Source: a bacterium
GTDB lineage: Bacteria > 4484-113 > JAFGCY01
Direction: 5' to 3'
Length of the DNA: 55,082 nucleotides
NCBI GenBank assembly: GCA_020849855.1
Contig: JADZFO010000036.1
Coordinates: forward strand, 1-55,082
Below are positions 34,547-43,023 of the stretch, in pieces. The notes under the pieces are model-generated. The model searched no databases, had not been told where the DNA came from, and saw nothing but the letters and a program-made list of their open reading frames with translations. The position numbers were made by a program, and so were the translations under genes. Numbering within the stretch: the stretch's first letter is position 1; each line of letters begins with the position of its first letter.

Positions 34547-35553
34547 CTTTCGGGGCATTGGTACTTTGTGCTGCCTTGAAGGTGCTTTTCACGGGCATGG
34601 CTCAGGCTGCCGAATTCCCAGGCGCCAGCGGTATGGCAAAGATAGACAGCAGCCACTACCTCTGCGTGCAGGACGTCAAGGCGCACAGCGATAAGCCGCG
34701 CCTGGCGATACTCAGCGTGGACAGCTATTACCAGCTCAGCGATAAAGCAGTGGCTGCGGTATGCGAGCAGGGGGCGCGACAGATCGGCATCGGGGATGCG
34801 GAGCTTGGCGTCAGCCTGAACTATGAGCCGCTGGCCTGCGACTGGCCGGAGAGTTTCGGCGGGCGCAGCAGCGACCTGGAAGCGGTGCACGCAATTAACG
34901 GCCGTCCGGGCGAGTTCCTGGCCTGTGAGAGCGGTTACTGGGAGGGCAAGTACGGCCGCCTGTTCCATCTGCGGGTGAGCAGAGACGGCGCAGGCTGGCG
35001 GGCGGAGGTGCTGCGCAAGTACCAGCTCCCCGACTGGTTCGCGGGCGAGGTTGAGGGGCTGGCCTGCCAGCTGCAGCGCGACGGCAGCATTCTGGTGGTC
35101 TTTGGTGTTCGCGGCGGGACTCCGGCATACGCCCCCGGGCGCCTGCACTGGGCCTATATCAGCGGCAGCGACCCGCCGGATCTGAGCTGGCCCACGGACG
35201 GCAGCACGGGCGTTGAGCTGAGCTGGACCAACTTCAGCAACAACCCTGGTGAACGCGCGATCAGCGACCTTTTCATCGACGCCGCGGGCGGCCTGTGGGT
35301 AGCGGGCGCTGAGGACAACGGCAATGCCGGCGCTTTCCGCAGCTATGTCTGGCTGTTTGGCATGGTCAGCCGTGAGCCCAGCTATACCATCAGCAGCTAC
35401 CGCAACCAGCAGTACTACTGGCGCATCGACGGCCTGAAGATAGAGGCAATCGCGGCGCCCTGCACGCCCGGCAGCCCGCTGTGCTTCGCCACCGACGACG
35501 AGTCATATGGCGGCATCTGGCGTCCGCTGCCCGAAGCAGTGACACAGTACTGA
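34519..35553 (+). CDS. Secreted phytase-like/YjiK-like beta-propeller protein
   Basis: 344 residues from GTG 34519, overlapping the previous gene by 28 bases. A signal peptide ends near GMAQAAEF. The mature part follows the pattern of SdiA-regulated (YjiK) and phytase-like propellers: SGMAKIDSSHYLCVQD, SDLEAVHAINGRPGEFLACES, LFHLRVS, GEVEGLACQLQRDGSILVVFG, and DLFIDAAGGLWVAGAEDN. These repeats of E-G/A-L/V and G-x-L/F strands suggest a six-bladed calcium-stabilised fold. Substrate, if any, is unknown. It is probably co-expressed with the membrane protein upstream. Confidence 0.65.
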   Translation: MSSNRRFHLTFGALVLCAALKVLFTGMAQAAEFPGASGMAKIDSSHYLCVQDVKAHSDKPRLAILSVDSYYQLSDKAVAAVCEQGARQIGIGDAELGVSLNYEPLACDWPESFGGRSSDLEAVHAINGRPGEFLACESGYWEGKYGRLFHLRVSRDGAGWRAEVLRKYQLPDWFAGEVEGLACQLQRDGSILVVFGVRGGTPAYAPGRLHWAYISGSDPPDLSWPTDGSTGVELSWTNFSNNPGERAISDLFIDAAGGLWVAGAEDNGNAGAFRSYVWLFGMVSREPSYTISSYRNQQYYWRIDGLKIEAIAAPCTPGSPLCFATDDESYGGIWRPLPEAVTQY

Positions 35554-35564
35554 GACGGCGGCAG

Positions 35565-36068
35565 CTAGAAGCGCAGCAGATCAGTGTCGGGAGCTGGATG
35601 CCCCAGCAGGCGCAGCATTGCCACGGCCTGACCCTTGTGGTGATAAGCGTGGGTCAGGCTGTGATGCAGAACCAGGGCCCGTGTCACGTGCATGTCACTG
35701 GTTCGGCTGCCGGGCCACTGCAGTGTGATTGGTGCCAGCATATCCCGGCTGGGCAGGGCAGAAACATAGCTCCGGAAGGTGGCACGTGTACTGCTGCGCT
35801 GTTCGTTGATCGCTTCAAGGCTGCGCCAGTGCCCGTAGTTCCAGCTTTCGAACAAGCGGCCGCTTTCTGTCGGGTGATCCAGCTTCCAGAGCCAGAACTT
35901 CTCTGTTTCAATTATGTGCAGCAGCTGATTGCGCACGGTCTTGTAGCCGAAGCCTTCGACCCTGGTTGTCAGTGTCCGGAAGGGCAACGGCGCGCAATGC
36001 GCAAAGAGCACATCAAGGCTCTCATGTGTCCAGCGGTGAAGCTGAAGCAGTCCTTTTGTACTGAACAT
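35565..36068 (-). CDS. DinB/YfiT-family protein, copy A
   Basis: 167 residues forming a four-helix DinB-like bundle. Candidate metal ligands are His in LLHIIETEKFW and the two His of HAYHHKGQAVAMLRLLG, in the usual positions. DinB-like proteins are metal-dependent thiol or hydrolase-type enzymes of mixed and mostly unknown substrates. TACAAT lies six bases before ATG. A second copy lies 43 bases upstream on the same strand, and both end in LGHPAP-D-TDL. It has no partner gene that would point to a bacillithiol or mycothiol pathway. Confidence 0.85.
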   Translation of the reverse strand: MFSTKGLLQLHRWTHESLDVLFAHCAPLPFRTLTTRVEGFGYKTVRNQLLHIIETEKFWLWKLDHPTESGRLFESWNYGHWRSLEAINEQRSSTRATFRSYVSALPSRDMLAPITLQWPGSRTSDMHVTRALVLHHSLTHAYHHKGQAVAMLRLLGHPAPDTDLLRF

Positions 36069-36074
36069 GCCCAG

Positions 36075-36080
36075 ATTGTA
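36075..36080 (-). promoter_or_regulatory. -10 hexamer of DinB copy A
   Basis: TACAAT on the minus strand, six bases before the ATG; an identical arrangement serves copy B. Confidence 0.6.
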
Positions 36081-36111
36081 AGGGCCTGGACCGCGCGCCG
36101 CAGTGTCAGGG

Positions 36112-36615
36112 TCAGCTGTACATCAGATCAGTCTCGGGTGCCGGATGACCCAGAAGGCGGCACATCGCCACAATCTGGCCCTTGTGATGGAAGATGTGGG
36201 TAATCGGCCGCAGCAGGGTAAAGGCGGCGGTCTGGCGCTCGCTGAAGTTGTGGTCGGGCCAGGTCATGTCGTATTCCTGGTTCAGCTCTTCGTCGGATTT
36301 GCTGTTGATGTAGTCGACGGTCTGCTGGCGCTGCCTGGCGCGCTCGGCCTGAATCTCGGCCAGTGAGCTAAAGCGGGTCAAATCCCATTCCGGCGGTTCT
36401 TCATTCTGTGGGCAGCTTGGATTGCGCAGGCGGAAGTTCCAGAAGCTCTCTGCCTCACAAAGGTGCGCGAACTGTTGCAGCAGTGTCCTGAAGCCGAAGC
36501 CCTCCAGCTCCTGGTTCAGCTCCTCAGAGCTGAAGCTGCCGCAGTGGGCATAGAGTTTATCGAGGCAGTCGTGGGCCCAGCCATGCAGGCGCAGCAGTCC
36601 TTCTTTAGTGAACAT
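36112..36615 (-). CDS. DinB/YfiT-family protein, copy B
   Basis: 167 residues, exactly the length of copy A, with conserved blocks FxxxGLLxLHxWxH, EGFGFRTLLQQFAHLCEAESFW and THIFHHKGQIVAMCRLLGHPAP. The same three His positions are present. The two genes are a tandem duplication with separate promoters and considerable divergence in the central third, so the copies have probably specialised. Substrate unknown. Confidence 0.85.
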   Translation of the reverse strand: MFTKEGLLRLHGWAHDCLDKLYAHCGSFSSEELNQELEGFGFRTLLQQFAHLCEAESFWNFRLRNPSCPQNEEPPEWDLTRFSSLAEIQAERARQRQQTVDYINSKSDEELNQEYDMTWPDHNFSERQTAAFTLLRPITHIFHHKGQIVAMCRLLGHPAPETDLMYS

Positions 36616-36621
36616 GCCTGG

Positions 36622-36627
36622 ATTGTA
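36622..36627 (-). promoter_or_regulatory. -10 hexamer of DinB copy B
   Basis: TACAAT on the minus strand, six bases before the ATG. Confidence 0.6.
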
Positions 36628-36755
36628 GGGCCCGTAAGGAATCGGGAAGGATTCGTCGGGGTGACTTGCGCGCGCCTTGAGTCCAGTGAATGCCTGGCTG
36701 CATGTGCAGCGTGTGCGGCCAATGCCGGGCGCAGTAATAGCGCCCCTGCGAAAGG

Positions 36756-37631
36756 CTAAGGTCCCGCCTTGGCCTTGGGCTTATGCCTGGGCTTGGCCTC
36801 GTCCGCATCGCTGTCTTCAGCCGCCGGCTCTGTTTCTGGTTCCTCTGCTGGCTTCTCCGCCGCCGCGTCTGCATCCGCAGCCTTGCCGTCGCTGGCCGGC
36901 TTGTAGTCCAGCAGCAGACCGTTGGAGTCGTAGATGTAATAGAACTTGGCCAGCAGTTTCTCCAGCACGCGGATGAAGTCAGGGTCGCTGCTCTGGCTGG
37001 CCTGCGCCACCTTGATGATGTTCTCCAGTTCCTTGAGCGTCTCATCCGCGCTGCCGGGCAGCTCCTCCTGGCTCAGTACACTGAGCACACGCGGGTCTAC
37101 CTGGTAGTCCGGCCCGCTGCGGCCCGGGTCCACAAAGGGGCCGACGCGGTCGAACTTCGCCATCACGATGGTGTGCTGGCAGTCCTTCAGCTCCCAGTGC
37201 AGCACGCCCTTGCCCTCGTATGTTGGGGTGGGGCTGGCCTCGATTAGTACCAGGTTGGGCGGGTAGGTGAGTGCCAGGTCCACATCCAGCGGCCCGTCCT
37301 TGTAGTAGAAGTCCGGGGTGACGAAGAAGTAGGCGCCGTCTTCATAGCGCAGATAGCTGCGGGTCTTGAAGCTGAGGGTAAAGGAGCCGTCCTTGATGCG
37401 CACGGGGACAGTGCCAATCTCGCGCGCGGCGCTGAAGTATTCGAAGGTGCCTTCCTGCTGCGCCAGGCCGGTCCAGCGGTCCACGACCTCCACCGCCCCG
37501 CGCTCGTTGATCAGCATGGTGAGCTGGCTGCGGGTCTGGGCGGCCAGCGCGCCGCCGGCCGGCAGCAGCAGGGCCGCGGCCGCCAGCAGGGCCAGCGCGG
37601 GCCGGCAGAGCTTGTTTGGTCGGGAAAGCAT
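36756..37631 (-). CDS. Exported protein of unknown function with Lys/Glu/Ala-rich tail
   Basis: 291 residues. A signal peptide (LALLAAAALLLPAGGALAA) is followed by a beta-rich domain (SQLTMLINERGAVEVVDRW, GTVPVRIKDGSFTLSFKTR, YFFVTPDFYYKDG, DVDLALTYPPNLVLIEASP). A helical part (ETLKELENIIKVAQ) comes next, and the tail is Ala/Glu/Lys-rich and probably disordered (PRHKPKAKAGP). No family recognised. TAGCAT six bases before ATG supports the start. It diverges from the CocE-type hydrolase gene. Confidence 0.7.
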   Translation of the reverse strand: MLSRPNKLCRPALALLAAAALLLPAGGALAAQTRSQLTMLINERGAVEVVDRWTGLAQQEGTFEYFSAAREIGTVPVRIKDGSFTLSFKTRSYLRYEDGAYFFVTPDFYYKDGPLDVDLALTYPPNLVLIEASPTPTYEGKGVLHWELKDCQHTIVMAKFDRVGPFVDPGRSGPDYQVDPRVLSVLSQEELPGSADETLKELENIIKVAQASQSSDPDFIRVLEKLLAKFYYIYDSNGLLLDYKPASDGKAADADAAAEKPAEEPETEPAAEDSDADEAKPRHKPKAKAGP

Positions 37632-37637
37632 GTCTCT

Positions 37638-37643
37638 ATGCTA
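37638..37643 (-). promoter_or_regulatory. -10 hexamer of the exported protein gene
   Basis: TAGCAT on the minus strand, six bases before ATG 37631. Confidence 0.55.
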
Positions 37644-37758
37644 GACGCTGGCGCGGAAGCGTCTGTGCGGCAGGGCAGGCGGCCAGAACATCGCCGCCGG
37701 GCATACGTCCTGCAGGTGCTAGGGTAAGACGCCGCGCAGGCGGCATTGTGAGGGGAAC

Positions 37759-40146
37759 TTGAGCCTGTTCACGCGAGCGGCCGGGACTGCCGGCCGCCTG
37801 CTTCTTCTGGCGCTGGTGCTGCTGAGCTGTATCTCGGCGGCTTCCGCGCGCGGCATCCTGAACGACTACGGCCTGCCATCCCTGCGCAGCCTGACCAGCT
37901 ATCAGGCTGTCCGGGTGGGAAACAAGCCCGTGAAGCTTGACCCGGCCAGCGGGCTGCTGCTGCCATCGGGCGCCTGGCTCTTTGGCGTGCAGGCGGTTTA
38001 TGGCGACAGGCCGGTGCCTTATCTGGCGCCCTACACGATTCATGTGGAGATCCCGGGCAAGCGCAAGTACGCGCTGGCCATGCCGGAGTTCAAGAGCGAC
38101 AGCTGGAAGCTCTGGCGCGAGAAGTGCCCCAGCGACACGGATATCCCGGTGGGGCTGGAGCCGAATGCGGCGGACCGCAACGGTGTCTTCTGGTTCGCTA
38201 TCCTGCAGCCCGAGGCCCTGCAAAGCGAGAGCTCACCCGGCGCCGCCTGGGGCATCTGGCTGAGCTATCCGGCAGCCCCGCCTTCCGGCCAGCCGGTCAA
38301 CTATGAAGTGAAGCTGGCGGCGGCGGATGGCACAGCGCTGGCAACAAACATCTATCTGCCTTTCCTTGAGACCAACCCGATCCTGCCGGACCCGCCTTAT
38401 CCGGTGACCCTGATGCGCACGCCTTATGCCAAGGACTGGATCGACCCGGCCTATATCGCCTGGACCACGCGCTTCAACACCGTGGTGGTTACGCAGTATT
38501 TCCGCGGGCGGCCGGACCTGAGCGGCGAGTGGCCGGCCAGCGGCGGCCAGCCGGGGCTGTTCTCTGACCACGCCGGGCCGGAGCACAGCGACGCTGTGGA
38601 TACAGTGCGCTGGCTGGCGGCGCGGCACTGGTGCAACGGACGGATCCTGCCCACCGGGCCCTCGGGACTGGGACTGTGGATCTACCAGGCGGCACCGGAG
38701 CTGGGCGACCAGCTTGCCGGCATCTATCCTTTGGTTGCCGCTGGCGACGTGGGTGCCTGGGCGGCGCAGGAGAACGGCTGCTACAAGCAGGCTAATGTGG
38801 AAACCTGGCTGAGCAGTTACAAGTTCCCGCCGGAGTACCTGCGCAAGGCCCGCGAGAGGGCGACGGATGAGCGCTACTGGGACAAGCTGGACTTCAACGC
38901 CCAGGCCGAGAAGGTCAACTGCCCCGGCCTGCATGAGACCAGCTGGTGGGATGTCAGCATTGAAGAAGGCATCAAGAGCTGGAAGGCGATCAATACCCGC
39001 GGCGCGCGGCGCGCCAGGGGAAAGCAGTGGCTGATCGTCGGGCCCTGGCCGCATGACGCCCCGCGCACGGACATCTGCGGCGAGCTACGCTTTCCGACTG
39101 ATGACGGCGCGGAGGCCAGCACGGCGATCAGCGCCAACATGGTGCTGGACGGGATATTGCAGAGCGGCAAGCAGGCTCTGGATGAGGCGCTGAACGGCAA
39201 GCCCGCCGGCCAGCGCGGGCTGGGGCATGACCCCTCCATCCTGCCGCTGCGCTGGGACAGCCTGTTCTGGGTGGCCTGGATCCTGGGCCGCAACCCGTTT
39301 TACAACTCACCTGACCACAACGTGCTGGCCTATTTCGTGGGCGAGGAAGGCAACAGCACTGAGCCCAACAACACCTGGTTTGAGTTGCTGGACTGGCCTC
39401 CGCCCTACCGCGAAAAGCAGCTCTACCTCAGCCCGGGTCCGGCCAGCCTCGCCGGCGGGGTGGTCAGCGCCTCGCTGGCGGACTCTGCGCCTGCCCGGGC
39501 GCAGCAACTGGGCTATGGCGTCGACCCCCTGCAACCGCTGGCAACGCGCGGCGGGCCGAACATCCCGCTAGGTGAGCTCCTCAACGGACCTTACGACCAG
39601 CGTCAGGTGCTGGACAGCGCCGCGGGCGGCAGCGCCAGGCTTGACGGCGCGCAGGTGCAGCTCTGGCAGACCGAGCCTCTGGCCAGGAGGCAGACCATTG
39701 CCGGGCCGCTGAAGCTGAGGCTCTACCTGTCCACCGACAGCGCGGACACGGACCTGGTGGTCAAGCTGGTGGATATCTATCCTGAGGGCTTCAGGCTGCC
39801 CGCGGGCTGGAAGAGTCCGGGTGGCGCGGACCTGGGTGGGCGGCAGCTGCTGGTGGCGGACACGGCGCTCAGGCTGAGCTGGTGGTGCAAAAAGCAGGGC
39901 CTGGGCAAGGTGCAGCCGGGCAAGGTTTACGCCATTGACCTGAACATCGGCGAGCGCGCCTGGGTGTTTGAGAAGGGGCACCGCATCGGCCTGCATATCC
40001 AGGGCAGCAACGCGCCGCGCTTCGCGGTGAACCCCGGCACAGGCGCGCGCTTTATGGACGACGGCAAGGGTGTGGTCCAGCGCAACACGGTCTGGACCGG
40101 CGGCGAGCAGGCTTCGCGCCTGAGCCTGCCCCTCTACGAACCTTAG
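37759..40146 (+). CDS. CocE/NonD-type serine hydrolase, exported
   Basis: 795 residues from TTG 37759, with AGGGGAA just upstream. An N-terminal signal peptide ends near SAASARG. The alpha/beta-hydrolase core has the nucleophile Ser302 in GPSGLGLW, Asp398 in TSWWDVS and His432 in GPWPHDAPR. The C-terminal jelly-roll (X-Pro dipeptidyl-peptidase C-like) domain begins near GPLKLRLYLSTDSADTDLVV. Family members hydrolyse acyl, peptide or ester bonds (cocaine esterase, alpha-amino acid ester hydrolase, X-Pro peptidase); the substrate cannot be told from sequence. The N-terminal 200 residues before the catalytic core are longer than in CocE. The enzyme should act in the periplasm. Confidence 0.88.
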   Translation: MSLFTRAAGTAGRLLLLALVLLSCISAASARGILNDYGLPSLRSLTSYQAVRVGNKPVKLDPASGLLLPSGAWLFGVQAVYGDRPVPYLAPYTIHVEIPGKRKYALAMPEFKSDSWKLWREKCPSDTDIPVGLEPNAADRNGVFWFAILQPEALQSESSPGAAWGIWLSYPAAPPSGQPVNYEVKLAAADGTALATNIYLPFLETNPILPDPPYPVTLMRTPYAKDWIDPAYIAWTTRFNTVVVTQYFRGRPDLSGEWPASGGQPGLFSDHAGPEHSDAVDTVRWLAARHWCNGRILPTGPSGLGLWIYQAAPELGDQLAGIYPLVAAGDVGAWAAQENGCYKQANVETWLSSYKFPPEYLRKARERATDERYWDKLDFNAQAEKVNCPGLHETSWWDVSIEEGIKSWKAINTRGARRARGKQWLIVGPWPHDAPRTDICGELRFPTDDGAEASTAISANMVLDGILQSGKQALDEALNGKPAGQRGLGHDPSILPLRWDSLFWVAWILGRNPFYNSPDHNVLAYFVGEEGNSTEPNNTWFELLDWPPPYREKQLYLSPGPASLAGGVVSASLADSAPARAQQLGYGVDPLQPLATRGGPNIPLGELLNGPYDQRQVLDSAAGGSARLDGAQVQLWQTEPLARRQTIAGPLKLRLYLSTDSADTDLVVKLVDIYPEGFRLPAGWKSPGGADLGGRQLLVADTALRLSWWCKKQGLGKVQPGKVYAIDLNIGERAWVFEKGHRIGLHIQGSNAPRFAVNPGTGARFMDDGKGVVQRNTVWTGGEQASRLSLPLYEP

Positions 40147-40186
40147 CGCGCCGCCGCGAAGTGAATGACGCACGCTTTGCCTCGGG

Positions 40187-40192
40187 TATCAT
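40187..40192 (+). promoter_or_regulatory. -10 hexamer of pyrD
   Basis: TATCAT, six bases before GTG 40199. Confidence 0.55.
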
Positions 40193-40198
40193 CAGGCT

Positions 40199-41161
40199 GT
40201 GGCCCCCAACCTTGAAGTCAAGCTCCCGCGCGGCACCTTTCTGCGCGACCCCCTGGTTCTGTCCAGCGGCTGCTGGGCCTTTCCGGACAAGGCCGGCCGG
40301 CTGACTGACCTGAAAACGATCGGCGGCGCCGTGACCAAGGGCCTGACGCCGCAGGCACGGCCGGGCAACCCCGGCAAGCGCCTTCTGCAGCTTCCTACCG
40401 GCTGGATGAACAGCAACGGCCTGCAGAACCCGGGGCTGGAGGCCTTTACAGAGGAAGTGCTGCCGCAGCTCTTTGAAGCCGGCTTCGGTTTCTTCGTTAA
40501 TGTGGTTGGCGAGACGGTCGAAGAGTATGCCGAGCTGGTGCGCCGGGTGGACAGCGCTGCAGCCAGGCTCGCCCCCGCGGACACAGCAGGGCAGGGGCAT
40601 GGCCTGCTGGGCTTTGAGATCAACATGTCCTGCCCCAACGTGAAGCATGGCGCGAAGTTCGCCACTGACCCCGGCCTGCTGGGTGAGACTATCGCCGCCT
40701 GCCGCGCGCAGACCCAGCGCCTGATGAGCGCGAAGCTCAGCCCGAACGTGACCGAGATGCGGGTTTATGCCGAGGCCGCGGCGCGCGCGGGGGCGGACGC
40801 AGTGACGATCAGCAACACCTGGAACAGCGTCTTCATTGATACAAAGACCCGCCAGAGCTACTTCCACCGGCCCAGCGCCGGGATGAGCGGGGCGGCTGTG
40901 CGGCCGATCGTGCTCTACCACGTCTGGAAGACGCATCAGGCGCTGCCGGAGCTGCCGATCTTCGCCAGCGGCGGGGTGGTTGACAGCGACAGCGCGATCC
41001 AGTACCTGCTGGCCGGGGCGAGCGTGGTGCAGATCGGCAGCGGCCTGTTCAGCGATCCGCAGCTGCCGGCCAAGGTGCAGGCCGGGCTGATCGAGTACCT
41101 TGAGGAACAGGGTGAAAGCAGCGTGGCGGACATCGTGGGGACGTACAAGACAGAAACCTAG
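40199..41161 (+). CDS. pyrD: Dihydroorotate dehydrogenase, class 1 type
   Basis: FMN enzyme oxidising dihydroorotate to orotate in pyrimidine synthesis. 320 residues with LVLSSGCWAFP at the N-terminus, Lys47 in AVTKGLTPQ, and the catalytic Cys145 in FEINMSCPNVKHG, which marks class 1 (soluble) enzymes rather than the Ser of class 2. Flavin-binding ISNTWN and FASGGVVDSDSAIQYLLAGAS follow. No pyrK subunit is adjacent, so the electron acceptor is unknown. GTG start supported by the adjacent -10. Its stop shares the CTAG at 41158-41161 with the stop of the convergent gene. Confidence 0.93.
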   Translation: MAPNLEVKLPRGTFLRDPLVLSSGCWAFPDKAGRLTDLKTIGGAVTKGLTPQARPGNPGKRLLQLPTGWMNSNGLQNPGLEAFTEEVLPQLFEAGFGFFVNVVGETVEEYAELVRRVDSAAARLAPADTAGQGHGLLGFEINMSCPNVKHGAKFATDPGLLGETIAACRAQTQRLMSAKLSPNVTEMRVYAEAAARAGADAVTISNTWNSVFIDTKTRQSYFHRPSAGMSGAAVRPIVLYHVWKTHQALPELPIFASGGVVDSDSAIQYLLAGASVVQIGSGLFSDPQLPAKVQAGLIEYLEEQGESSVADIVGTYKTET

Positions 41162-41625
41162 CTGGCGCTCAGCTTCTCCAGTGCCTCCAGCAGATCTTCG
41201 CAGTTGCGCTGCATGAGCTGGTCGACGATCTTGTTGACCATCGGCCCCAGCAGGGGCACGCCCAGCTCAAACTCCACCACCAGCTCGACGTCCGTGGCTT
41301 CCTGCACATCGCCGTCGCCGCCGGCTTCGATGAAGGTCCAGGTGCCGTCGAACTTCTTCATGTCGCCGTCGATCAGCTTGAAGGTGCAGGTGTGCGAGGC
41401 ACTGTCCCAGACATCGCGCTCGGTCCAGCTGATTCTGCGGGTCAGCGGCCCAAGGCTGACGGTTCCGTCCCACTTGGTCACCACCGTGCCCGCGCCGTCG
41501 TTCTCCAGCACGGTGACTTTCTCCACATCCGGCAGCACATCGGCAAAGCGCTCAGCCTGCTGGGCGGCGGCGAAAACTGCGGCCAGCGGCCGGTTGATGC
41601 GTCGGTTGACTCGAATCTCGGTCAT
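41158..41625 (-). CDS. SRPBCC (START-like, RatA/Coq10-type) protein
   Basis: 155 residues of the helix-grip fold: TEIRVNRRINRPLAAVFAAAQ, FADVLPDVEKVTVLENDG, RRISWTERDVWD, FDGTWTFIEAGG and a long C-terminal helix (LMQRNCEDLLEALEKL). Such domains bind hydrophobic ligands or act as ribosome or quinone-binding factors; the ligand is unknown here. GGAGAG precedes ATG 41625. The gene lies 26 bases after the aminotransferase stop, so both are probably one operon. Convergent with pyrD, sharing a CTAG stop. Confidence 0.8.
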   Translation of the reverse strand: MTEIRVNRRINRPLAAVFAAAQQAERFADVLPDVEKVTVLENDGAGTVVTKWDGTVSLGPLTRRISWTERDVWDSASHTCTFKLIDGDMKKFDGTWTFIEAGGDGDVQEATDVELVVEFELGVPLLGPMVNKIVDQLMQRNCEDLLEALEKLSAS

Positions 41626-41651
41626 TGTCTCTCCGCGGCTCTTGGCCGTAG

Positions 41652-42974
41652 TTAGTGCTGCAGCCCCTGGCTGCTGCCCTGCGGGCCGGGCGCAGCTTCA
41701 ATCTCCGCGTCCGGCTCGGCGAGGCCGTACTGCTCCATCAGCGCTGCCGTGGCAGCCAGGGCGGTATCCATCCGCTGCAGAACCTCGCTGATGACTGACG
41801 CGCTCATGGTCAGCGGCGGTTCCATGCGGATCACCTTGGGCCGGTTGAGCGTGAAGGCCACCAGGACCTTCTGCTCGATAACGTTGGCGATGAAGAGCTG
41901 GCTGATGTCCTGGCTGAAGGTGTCGATGCCGATCATCATGCCTATGCCGCGTACCTCGCGGATGACCTGCGGATAGCGGGCCTGCAGTGCGCGCAGCCCC
42001 TCCAGCAGCAGGCGGCCGTTCTCCGCGGCCCGCTGCGCCAGGTTCTCGGACTGCAGCAGCGCGATGGCCGCGCGGCCGGCGGCGCAGGCCAGTTCGTTCC
42101 CGCCGAAGGTGCTGGTGTGGACAAGGGGGTCCTGCTGGAACTTTTCCCAGACCCTGGCGGTGCCAATGGTGGCGCCGATGGGCATCACGCCGCCGCCAAG
42201 GCTCTTGGCCAGAACCATCATGTCCGGCTCCACGCCTTCGAACTCGCAGGCGAAGTTGCGCCCGGTGCGGCCAAGCCCGGTCTGCACCTCATCGGCGATG
42301 AAGAGCACGCCGCGGCGGCGTGTGATCTCCCGCACGGCGGTCAGATAGCCTGGCGGGGCGAGAATGATGCCGCCTTCACCCTGCACGGGCTCCAGCATGA
42401 CCGCGCCGGTATGCTCGTTGATCGCGGCTTCCAGCGCATCAGCATCCCCGAAGGGCACCTCGCCGAAGTGGTCCATCAGCGGGGCGAAGGGCGTCTGATA
42501 GCTGGGCCGGTGCGTGCTGGACAGGGAGCCCAGGGTCTTGCCGTGGTAGGCGTTGGTTGCGGAGATCACCCCCGGCTTGCCGGTGGTCAGGCGCGCCAGC
42601 TTGAGCGCTGCCTCGACTGCTTCGGTGCCGGAGTTGGAAATAAAGCTGTAGTCCAGGCCCGCCGGTGTGACCTGCGCCAGATCGTGCGCCAGGCCGGCAA
42701 GCTGTCCGTTAAGCAGCAGCTTGGAGCTCATCGGCATGCGGCCGAGCTGCTCGCTGACCGCGGCGAGGATGGCCGGGTGGCGATGGCCGAAGTTATAGCT
42801 GCCATAGCCGCCGACGCAGTCGATGAACTCGCGGCCGTCGGCGGTGCGCACGGTCCAGCCTTCGGCCTCGACCTCGGTGCTGTCCAGGCCCATGAAGGAG
42901 ACCAGGCTCAGGAAGCCGCCGTTGACGTGCTGCTGATACCAGAGCTTGACTTCGCTCTCTGAGGGAAGCTGCAT
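41652..42974 (-). CDS. Class III aminotransferase (putrescine/ornithine aminotransferase-like)
   Basis: 440-residue PLP enzyme. DCVGGYGSYNFGHRHPAI, SNSGTEAVEAALKLARL, ATNAYHGKTLGSLS, EPVQGEGGIILAPP and ADEVQTGLGRTG are typical, with the Schiff-base Lys257 in VLAKSLGGGVMPIGA and HTSTFGGNELACA after it. The overall pattern is close to putrescine aminotransferase and acetylornithine/ornithine aminotransferase; which amine is used cannot be decided. ATG start with TATAAT exactly six bases upstream. First gene of a two-gene unit with the SRPBCC protein. Confidence 0.9.
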   Translation of the reverse strand: MQLPSESEVKLWYQQHVNGGFLSLVSFMGLDSTEVEAEGWTVRTADGREFIDCVGGYGSYNFGHRHPAILAAVSEQLGRMPMSSKLLLNGQLAGLAHDLAQVTPAGLDYSFISNSGTEAVEAALKLARLTTGKPGVISATNAYHGKTLGSLSSTHRPSYQTPFAPLMDHFGEVPFGDADALEAAINEHTGAVMLEPVQGEGGIILAPPGYLTAVREITRRRGVLFIADEVQTGLGRTGRNFACEFEGVEPDMMVLAKSLGGGVMPIGATIGTARVWEKFQQDPLVHTSTFGGNELACAAGRAAIALLQSENLAQRAAENGRLLLEGLRALQARYPQVIREVRGIGMMIGIDTFSQDISQLFIANVIEQKVLVAFTLNRPKVIRMEPPLTMSASVISEVLQRMDTALAATAALMEQYGLAEPDAEIEAAPGPQGSSQGLQH

Positions 42975-42980
42975 GGCAGG

Positions 42981-42986
42981 ATTATA
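42981..42986 (-). promoter_or_regulatory. -10 hexamer of the class III aminotransferase gene
   Basis: Perfect TATAAT on the minus strand, six bases before the ATG. Confidence 0.7.
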
Positions 42987-43023
42987 GGAGCCGCGCCGCT
43001 GCGCCGCCCGCTCGCGGATCTGA

